A stretch of 64,000 bases of DNA from Auanema rhodensis (lineage: Eukaryota; Nematoda; Chromadorea; Rhabditida; Rhabditidae), in NCBI GenBank assembly GCA_964057225.1, contig OZ059900.1, forward strand, positions 1,808,501-1,872,500, read 5' to 3'. The notes beneath the pieces are model-generated. The model was not told the DNA's origin. It searched no databases and saw only the letters and a list, made by a program, of their open reading frames with translations. The translations under genes were made by a program, and so were the position numbers. Positions 55,349 to 64,000 of the stretch are shown here, one piece after another; position 1 is the first letter of the stretch, and the number at the start of each line of letters is the position of its first letter.

Positions 55349-58300
55349 TTTCGCTCAAATAGCATTACTACACTAAGTATGGTCGTTTTTATGCCTTTAA
55401 CACCATATACTCACCGATTTTTGGTACAAAATCTGTGATACTCGTAAATTTTGATCATATTCGTTAAGATTTGAGAATCAAACATACAATACACAAAATC
55501 AGTCTATTTTTATGAGCTTGCACTGATATATATTCATTTTGATCAAAAAAGGTCGAAAATAGAATGAATTTTTGAAATTTCCGAGTTTTGAGTCTAATTT
55601 GGCTAAATCGCTCATATATATGATCAAAAGCATAGTTTTACTGTCTATGATAACAAAAGTCTTCAAATATACACTATGAATGATTAAATCACTGATTTTC
55701 AGTCAAATAGCATTACTACACTAAGTATGGTCGTTTTTATGCCTTTAACACCATATACTCACCGATTTTTGGTACAAAATCTGTAATACTTGTAAATTTT
55801 GATCATATTTGTTAAGATTCGAGAATCAAACACATAATACACGAAATAAGTCTATTTTTACAAGTTTGCACTGATATTTATTCATTTTGATCAAAAAAGG
55901 TCGAAAATAGAAAAAATTTTTGAAATTTCCGAGTTTTGAGTCCAATTTGGCTAAATCGCTCATATATAAGATCAAAAGCATAGTTTTATTGTCTATAACA
56001 ACAAAAGTCATCAATTAAACGCTAGTGATATTTAAATACTGATTTTTGCTCAAGTAGCATTACTACACTAAGTATGGTCGTTTTTATGCCTTTAACACCA
56101 TATACTCACCGATTTTTGGTACAAAATCTGTAATACTCGTAAATTTTGATCATATTCGTTAAGATTTGAGAATCAAACATACAATACACAAAATCAGTCT
56201 ATTTTTATGAGCTTGCACTGATATATATTCATTTTGATCAAAAAAGGTCGAAAATAGAAAGAATTTTTGAATATTCCGAGTTTTGAGTCTAATTTGGCTA
56301 AATCGCTCATATATATGATCAAAAGCATAGTTTTATTGTCTATGACAACAAAAGTCATCAATTAAATGCTAGTGATGTTTAAATACTGAATTTCGCTCAA
56401 ATAGCATTACTACACTAAGTATGGTCGTTTTTATGCCTTTAACACCATATACTCACCGATTTTTGGTACAAAATCTGTAATACTCGTAAATTTTGATCAT
56501 ATTCGGTGAGATTCGAGAATCAAACACACAATACACGAAATAAGTTTATTTTCACGAGTTTGCACTGATATTTATTCATTTTGATCAAAAAAGGTCGAAA
56601 ATAGAAAGAATTTTTGAAATTTCCGAGTTTTGAGTCTAATTTGGCTAAATCGCTCATATATATGATCAAAAGCATAGTTTTACTGTCTATGATAACAAAA
56701 GTCTTCAAATATACACTAATAATGATTAAATCACTGATTTTCAGTCAAATAGCATTACTACACTAAGTATGGTCGTTTTTATGCCTTTAACACCATATAC
56801 TCACCGATTTTTGGTACAAAATCTGTAATACTTGTAAATTTTGATCATATTTGTTAAGATTCGAGAATCAAACACATAATACACGAAATAAGTCTATTTT
56901 TACAAGTTTGCACTGATATTTATTCATTTTGATCAAAAAAGGTCGAAAATAGAAAAAATTTTTGAAATTTCCGAGTTTTGAGTCCAATTTAGCTAAATCG
57001 CTCATATATATGATCAAAAGCATAGTTTTACTGTCTATGATAACAAAAGTCTTCAAATATACACTAATAATGATCAAATCACTGAATTTCACTCAAATAG
57101 CATTACTACACTAAGTATGGTCGTTTTTATGCCTTTAACACCATATACTCACCGATTTTTGGTACAAAATCTGTGATACTCGTAAATTTTGATCATATTC
57201 GTTAAGATTTGAGAATCAAACATACAATACACAAAATCAGTCTATTTTTATGAGCTTGCACTGATATATATTCATTTTGATCAAAAAAGGTCGAAAATAG
57301 AATGAATTTTTGAAATTTCCGAGTTTTGAGTCTAATTTGGCTAAATCGCTCATATATATGATCAAAAGCATAGTTTTACTGTCTATGATAACAAAAGTCT
57401 TCAAATATACACTAATAATGATTAAATCACTGATTTTCAGTCAAATAGCATTACTACACTAAGTATGGTCGTTTTTATGCCTTTAACACCATATACTCAC
57501 CGATTTTTGGTACAAAATCTGTAATACTTGTAAATTTTGATCATATTTGTTAAGATTCGAGAATCAAACACATAATACACGAAACAAGTCTATTTTTACA
57601 AGTTTGCACTGATATTTATTCATTTTGATCAAAAAAGGTCGAAAATAGAAAAAATTTTTGAAATTTCCGAGTTTTGAGTCCAATTTGGCTAAATCGCTCA
57701 TATATAAGATCAAAAGCATAGTTTTATTGTCTATAACAACAAAAGTCATCAATTAAACGCTAGTGATATTTAAATACTGATTTTCGCTCAAGTAGCATTA
57801 CTACACTAAGTATGGTCGTTTTCATGCCTTTAACACCATATACTCACCGATTTTTGGTACAAAATCTGTAATACTTGTAAATTTTGATCATATTCGTTAA
57901 GATTTGAGAATCGAACATACAATACACAAAATCAGTCTATTTTTATGAGCTTGCACTGATATATATTCATTTTGATCAAAAAAGGTCGAAAATAGAAAGA
58001 ATTTTTGAAATTTCCGAGTTTTGAGTCTAATTTGGCTAAATCGCTCATATATATGATCAGAAGCATAGTTTTAATGTCTATGACAACAAAAATCATCAAT
58101 TAAACGCTAGTGATGTTTAAATACTGATTTTCGCTCAAATAGCATTACTACACTAAGTATGGTCGTTTTTATGCTTTTAACACCATATACTCACCGATTT
58201 TTGGTACAAAATCTGTAATACTCGTAAAATTTGATCATATTTGTTAAGATTTGAGAATCAAACACACAATACACAAAATCAGTCTATTTTTATGAGTTTA

Positions 58301-58392
58301 CACTGATATATATTCATTTTCATCAAAAAAGGTCGAAAATAGAAAGAATTTTTGAATTTTCCGAGTTTTGAGTCGAATTGGGCTAAATCGCT

Positions 58393-60826
58393 CATATATA
58401 TGATCAAAAGCATAGTTTTACTGTCTATGATAACAAAAGTCTTCAAATATACACTAATAATGATTAAATCACTGAATTTCACTCAAATAGCATTACTACA
58501 CTAAGTATGGTCGTTTTTATGCCTTTAACACCATATACTCACCGATTTTTGGTACAAAATCTGTAATACTTGTAAATTTTGATCATATTTGTTAAGATTC
58601 GAGAATCAAACACATAATACACAAAATAAGTCTATTTTTACAAGTTTGCACTGATATTTATTCATTTTGATCAAAAAAGGTCGAAAATAGAAAGAATTTT
58701 TGAAATTTCCGAGTTTTGAGTCCAATTTGGCTAAATCGCTCATATATATGATCAAAAGCATAGTTTTATTGTCTATAACAACAAAAGTCATCAATTAAAC
58801 GCTAGTGATGTTTAAATACTGAATTTCGCTCAAATAGCATTACTACACTAAGTATGGTCGTTTTTATGCCTTTAACACCATATACTCACCGATTTTTGGT
58901 ACAAAATCTGTAATACTCGTAAATTTTGATCATATTCGTTAAGATTTGAGAATCAAACATACAATACACAAAATCAGTCTATTTTTATGAGCTTGCACTG
59001 ATATATATTCATTTTGATCAAAAAAGGTCGAAAATAGAAAGAATTTTTGAAATTTCCGAGTTTTGAGTCTAATTTGGCTAAATCGCTCATATATATGATC
59101 AAAAGCATAGTTTTATTGTCTATGACAACAAAAGTCTTCAAATATACACTAATAATGATTAAATCACTGAATTTCACTCAAATAGCATTACTACACTAAG
59201 TATGGTCGTTTTTATGCCTTTAACACCATATACTCACCGATTTTTGGTACAAAATCTGTAATACTTGTAAATTTTGATCATATTTGTTAAGATTCGAGAA
59301 TCAAACACATAATACACAAAATAAGTCTATTTTTACAAGTTTGCACTGATATTTATTCATTTTGATCAAAAAAGGTCGAAAATAGAAAGAATTTTTGAAA
59401 TTTCCGAGTTTTGAGTCCAATTTGGCTAAATCGCTCATATATATGATCAAAAGTATAGTTTTATTGTCTATAACAACAAAAGTCATCAATTAAACGCTAG
59501 TGATGTTTAAATACTGAATTTCGCTCAAATAGCATTACTACACTAAGTATGGTCGTTTTTATGCCTTTAACACCATATACTCACCGATTTTTGGTACAAA
59601 ATCTGTAATACTCGTAAATTTTGATCATATTCGTTAAGATTTGAGAATCAAACATACAATACACAAAATCAGTCTATTTTTATGAGCTTGCACTGATATA
59701 TATTCATTTTGATCAAAAAAGGTCGAAAATAGAAAGAATTTTTGAAATTTCCGAGTTTTGAGTCTAATTTGGCTAAATCGCTCATATATATGATCAAAAG
59801 CATAGTTTTATTGTCTATGACAACAAAAGTCATCAATTAAATGCTAGTGATGTTTAAATACTGAATTTCGCTCAAATAGCATTACTACACTAAGTATGGT
59901 CGTTTTTATGCCTTTAACACCATATACTCACCGATTTTTGGTACAAAATCTGTAATACTCGTAAATTTTGATCATATTCGGTGAGATTCGAGAATCAAAC
60001 ACACAATACACGAAATAAGTTTATTTTGACGAGTTTGCACTGGTATTTATTCATTTTGATCAAAAAAGGTCGAAAATAGAAAGAATTTTTGAATTTTCCG
60101 AGTTTTGAGTCCAATTGGGCTAAATCGCTCATATATATGATCAAAAGCATAGTTTTACTGTCTATGATAACAAAAGTCTTCAAATATACACTAATAATGT
60201 GTAAATCACTGAATTTCACTCAAATAGCTTTACTACACTAAGTATGGTCGTTTTTATGCCTTTAACACCATATACTCACCGATTTTTGGTACAAAATCTG
60301 TAATACTCGTAAATTTCGATCATATTCGTTAAGATTCGAGAATCAAACACACAATACACGAAATAAGTTTATTTTTACGAATTTGCACTGATATTTATTC
60401 ATTTTGATCAAAAAAGGTCGAAAATAGAAAGAATTTTTTAATTTTCCGAGTTTTGAGTCCAATTGGGCTAAATCGCTCATATATATGATCAAAAGCATAG
60501 TTTCACTGTCTATGATAACAAAAGTCTTCAAATATACACTAGTAATGATTAAATCACTGAATTTCACTCAAATAGCATTACTACACTAAGTATGGTCGTT
60601 TTTATGCCTTTAACACCATATACTCACCGATTTTTGGTACAAAATCTGTAATACTTGTAAATTTTGATCATATTTGTTAAGATTCGAGAATCAAACACAT
60701 AATACACGAAATAAGTCTATTTTTACAAGTTTGCACTGATATTTATTCATTTTGATCAAAAAAAGGTCGAAAATAGAAAAATTTTTTGAAATTTCCGAGT
60801 TTTGAGTCCAATTTGGCTAAATCGCC
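58393..60826 (+). repeat. 7-monomer higher-order repeat, copy 1 (2434 bp)
   Basis: Order from TCAAACACATAATACAC at 58606: c, a d/L hybrid, c, d, a, b, e/L hybrid. Identity with the sequence 2434 bases on starts after T/C at 58392/60826. The private marker AAAAGTATAG near 59449 recurs at 61883. The e hybrid ends in ATCGCCCATATATATG, with C at 60826 seen nowhere else. Confidence 0.92.
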
Positions 60827-63259
60827 CATATATATGATCAAAAGCATAGTTTTACTGTCTATGATAACAAAAGTCTTCAAATATACACTAATAATGATTA
60901 AATCACTGAATTTCACTCAAATAGCATTACTACACTAAGTATGGTCGTTTTTATGCCTTTAACACCATATACTCACCGATTTTTGGTACAAAATCTGTAA
61001 TACTTGTAAATTTTGATCATATTTGTTAAGATTCGAGAATCAAACACATAATACACAAAATAAGTCTATTTTTACAAGTTTGCACTGATATTTATTCATT
61101 TTGATCAAAAAAGGTCGAAAATAGAAAGAATTTTTGAAATTTCCGAGTTTTGAGTCCAATTTGGCTAAATCGCTCATATATATGATCAAAAGCATAGTTT
61201 TATTGTCTATAACAACAAAAGTCATCAATTAAACGCTAGTGATGTTTAAATACTGAATTTCGCTCAAATAGCATTACTACACTAAGTATGGTCGTTTTTA
61301 TGCCTTTAACACCATATACTCACCGATTTTTGGTACAAAATCTGTAATACTCGTAAATTTTGATCATATTCGTTAAGATTTGAGAATCAAACATACAATA
61401 CACAAAATCAGTCTATTTTTATGAGCTTGCACTGATATATATTCATTTTGATCAAAAAAGGTCGAAAATAGAAAGAATTTTTGAAATTTCCGAGTTTTGA
61501 GTCTAATTTGGCTAAATCGCTCATATATATGATCAAAAGCATAGTTTTATTGTCTATGACAACAAAAGTCTTCAAATATACACTAATAATGATTAAATCA
61601 CTGAATTTCACTCAAATAGCATTACTACACTAAGTATGGTCGTTTTTATGCCTTTAACACCATATACTCACCGATTTTTGGTACAAAATCTGTAATACTT
61701 GTAAATTTTGATCATATTTGTTAAGATTCGAGAATCAAACACATAATACACAAAATAAGTCTATTTTTACAAGTTTGCACTGATATTTATTCATTTTGAT
61801 CAAAAAAGGTCGAAAATAGAAAGAATTTTTGAAATTTCCGAGTTTTGAGTCCAATTTGGCTAAATCGCTCATATATATGATCAAAAGTATAGTTTTATTG
61901 TCTATAACAACAAAAGTCATCAATTAAACGCTAGTGATGTTTAAATACTGAATTTCGCTCAAATAGCATTACTACACTAAGTATGGTCGTTTTTATGCCT
62001 TTAACACCATATACTCACCGATTTTTGGTACAAAATCTGTAATACTCGTAAATTTTGATCATATTCGTTAAGATTTGAGAATCAAACATACAATACACAA
62101 AATCAGTCTATTTTTATGAGCTTGCACTGATATATATTCATTTTGATCAAAAAAGGTCGAAAATAGAAAGAATTTTTGAAATTTCCGAGTTTTGAGTCTA
62201 ATTTGGCTAAATCGCTCATATATATGATCAAAAGCATAGTTTTATTGTCTATGACAACAAAAGTCATCAATTAAATGCTAGTGATGTTTAAATACTGAAT
62301 TTCGCTCAAATAGCATTACTACACTAAGTATGGTCGTTTTTATGCCTTTAACACCATATACTCACCGATTTTTGGTACAAAATCTGTAATACTCGTAAAT
62401 TTTGATCATATTCGGTGAGATTCGAGAATCAAACACACAATACACGAAATAAGTTTATTTTGACGAGTTTGCACTGGTATTTATTCATTTTGATCAAAAA
62501 AGGTCGAAAATAGAAAGAATTTTTGAATTTTCCGAGTTTTGAGTCCAATTGGGCTAAATCGCTCATATATATGATCAAAAGCATAGTTTTACTGTCTATG
62601 ATAACAAAAGTCTTCAAATATACACTAATAATGTGTAAATCACTGAATTTCACTCAAATAGCTTTACTACACTAAGTATGGTCGTTTTTATGCCTTTAAC
62701 ACCATATACTCACCGATTTTTGGTACAAAATCTGTAATACTCGTAAATTTCGATCATATTCGTTAAGATTCGAGAATCAAACACACAATACACGAAATAA
62801 GTTTATTTTTACGAATTTGCACTGATATTTATTCATTTTGATCAAAAAAGGTCGAAAATAGAAAGAATTTTTTAATTTTCCGAGTTTTGAGTCCAATTGG
62901 GCTAAATCGCTCATATATATGATCAAAAGCATAGTTTCACTGTCTATGATAACAAAAGTCTTCAAATATACACTAGTAATGATTAAATCACTGAATTTCA
63001 CTCAAATAGCATTACTACACTAAGTATGGTCGTTTTTATGCCTTTAACACCATATACTCACCGATTTTTGGTACAAAATCTGTAATACTTGTAAATTTTG
63101 ATCATATTTGTTAAGATTCGAGAATCAAACACATAATACACGAAATAAGTCTATTTTTACAAGTTTGCACTGATATTTATTCATTTTGATCAAAAAAAGG
63201 TCGAAAATAGAAAAATTTTTTGAAATTTCCGAGTTTTGAGTCCAATTTGGCTAAATCGC
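60827..63259 (+). repeat. 7-monomer higher-order repeat, copy 2 (2433 bp)
   Basis: Repeats copy 1 with no difference that I found by eye, ending at C/T 60826/63260. After that the right flank has TCATATATAAGATC, as in normal e monomers. With no visible mismatch over more than 2.4 kb, this is the youngest large duplication in the window, or an assembly duplication. Confidence 0.92.
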
Positions 63260-64000
63260 TCATATATAAGATCAAAAGCATAGTTTTATTGTCTATAACA
63301 ACAAAAGTCATCAATTAAACGCTAGTGATATTTAAATACTGATTTTCGCTCAAGTAGCATTACTACACTAAGTATGGTCGTTTTTATGCCTTTAACACCA
63401 TATACTCACCGATTTTTGGTACAAAATCTGTAATACTTGTAAATTTTGATCATATTCGTTAAGATTTGAGAATCAAACACATAATACACGAAATAAGTCT
63501 ATTTTTATGAGCTTGCACTGATATATATTCATTTTGATCAAAAAAGGTCGAAAATAGAAAGAATTTTTGAAATTTCCGAGTTTTGAGTCTAATTTGGCTA
63601 AATCGCTCATATATATGATCAGAAGCATAGTTTTAATGTCTATGACAACAAAAATCATCAATTAAACGCTAGTGATGTTTAAATACTGATTTTCGCTCAA
63701 ATAGCATTACTACACTAAGTATGGTCGTTTTTATGCCTTTAACACCATATACTCACCGATTTTTGGTACAAAATCTGTAATACTCGTAAAATTTGATCAT
63801 ATTTGTTAAGATTTGAGAATCAAACACACAATACACAAAATCAGTCTATTTTTATGAGTTTACACTGATATATATTCATTTTCATCAAAAAAGGTCGAAA
63901 ATAGAAAGAATTTTTGAAATTTCCGAGTTTTGAGTCCAATTTGGCTAAATCGCTCATATATATGATCAAAAGCATAGTTTTATTGTCTATAACAACAAAA
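63260..64000 (+). repeat. Right end of window: e/f/k-type monomers
   Basis: About 2.1 monomers beyond the 7-monomer HOR. The monomer at 63473 mixes CACATAATACACGAAATAAG with GAGCTTGCACTG and GATCAGAAGCATAG. The next has GAGTTTACACTG and TTTTCATCAAA (k) on the left but GAAATTTCCGAG and CCAATTTGG (c) on the right. The array continues past the window edge: the last 48 bases start another monomer at 63953. Confidence 0.85.

Larger units (their letters stand above)
47488..58392 (+). repeat. Disordered right block of the array
   Basis: Monomer order from here is f k c d a f k c d a d-variant hybrid f k c and so on, with many hybrid monomers. The 5-monomer run k c d a f recurs at a lag of 1737 (47854/49591, 48181/49918, 48875/50612). 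Markers of the 9-monomer HOR reappear: TGATACTCG at 50919, 53005, 55437 and 57175, GTTTTCATG at 54000 and 57823, and ATGCTTTTAA at 58175. Private changes are frequent, such as GGTTCAAAA near 51603, AATCGGTCATAT near 52830, TTTCGGAG near 55232, GAATATTCCG near 56270 and GAAACAAGTC near 57583. Confidence 0.75.
1..64000 (+). repeat. Satellite DNA array, 347-349 bp monomer, about 184 copies
   Basis: The landmark ACTACACTAAGTATGGTCG recurs every 347-349 bases from base 103 to the right edge, always on the plus strand. Dividing the span by the mean unit (3129/9, 2434/7 and 3476/10 all give about 347.7) yields about 184 complete monomers. The first monomer has 107 G+C in 347 bases (31%). No base of the window falls outside the array, so neither array edge is present. 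Monomers differ mostly by single-base changes and are arranged in multi-monomer higher-order repeats. Such arrays are typical of centromeric or other constitutive heterochromatin in eukaryotes; that location is inferred. I do not recognise the family by sequence. No gene is present in any stretch. Confidence 0.98.

Noticed and set aside
1-64000. CRISPR array
   Set aside because: The repeat unit is about 348 bp and contiguous, with no unique spacers between short repeats and no cas genes.
1-64000. Transposon, LTR, or IS element
   Set aside because: No terminal repeats, target-site duplications or transposase/polymerase frames; every base belongs to the monomer.
1-64000. Telomeric repeat, rDNA spacer or tRNA-derived repeat
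   Set aside because: No TTAGGG/TTTAGGG-type runs, no rRNA-like segment, and no tRNA A/B box arrangement seen in the monomer.
1-64000. A named satellite family or species
   Set aside because: Satellites of about 350 bp are known from several plants and insects, but I cannot match this sequence to any of them from memory with confidence.

Overview
The whole window, from base 1 to base 64000, is one uninterrupted head-to-tail satellite DNA array. The monomer is 347-349 bp, about 31% G+C (counted on the first monomer). There are about 184 complete monomers plus 48 bp of another at the right edge. Every monomer is in the same orientation. I see no gene, RNA gene, transposon, CRISPR array, origin, or stretch of non-satellite sequence. 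This is the structure of constitutive heterochromatin (centromeric, pericentromeric or subtelomeric) in a eukaryotic chromosome. The species cannot be named from the sequence. A plant is my first guess and an animal is possible: many differences between monomers are CG to TG or CG to CA changes, which suggests a genome that methylates CG.

Monomers fall into recurring classes, which I name by diagnostic bases. a has TGACGAGTTTGCACTGG (a' adds CGCTAATATA at its end). b has TTTTTACGAGTTTGC and later GTTTCACTG. c has CACATAATACAC with TTACAAGTTTGC. d has CATACAATACAC with GAGCTTGCACTG. e has a 7-A run and TCATATATAAGATC. f has GAATCGAACATAC and GATCAGAAGCATAG. h is an f-like/a-like chimera. k has GAGTTTACACTG and TTTTCATCAAA. 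Independently, a 33/34-base segment exists in two versions: S (CATCAATTAAAYGCTAGTG, 347-bp monomers) or L (CTTCAAATATACACTA, 348-bp monomers).

The classes are ordered into higher-order repeats (HORs). Region by region: 1-4934 is a patchwork with a 4-monomer duplication, and its first 2.4 kb nearly equals 37887-40286. 4935-13628 is a 9-monomer HOR of 3129 bp in 2.8 copies. 13629-41115 is built on an approximate 14-monomer order (c d a b c d a b e f h d a' b) with insertions, losses and a 3-monomer duplication. 39726-47487 holds a 4-monomer duplication and a 10-monomer HOR of 3476 bp. 47488-58392 is the most disordered part, with a single-monomer duplication and private variants. 58393-63259 is a 7-monomer HOR of 2434 bp in two copies with no difference that I found. 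63260-64000 returns to the e/f/k type.

Nothing here works together as genes. The open reading frames of 60-75 codons on the minus strand recur because the repeat recurs. The interest lies in repeat evolution: nested HOR periods, mappable exchange junctions, a nearly invariant core of about 78 bp in each monomer, perfect palindromes and phased A/T tracts.
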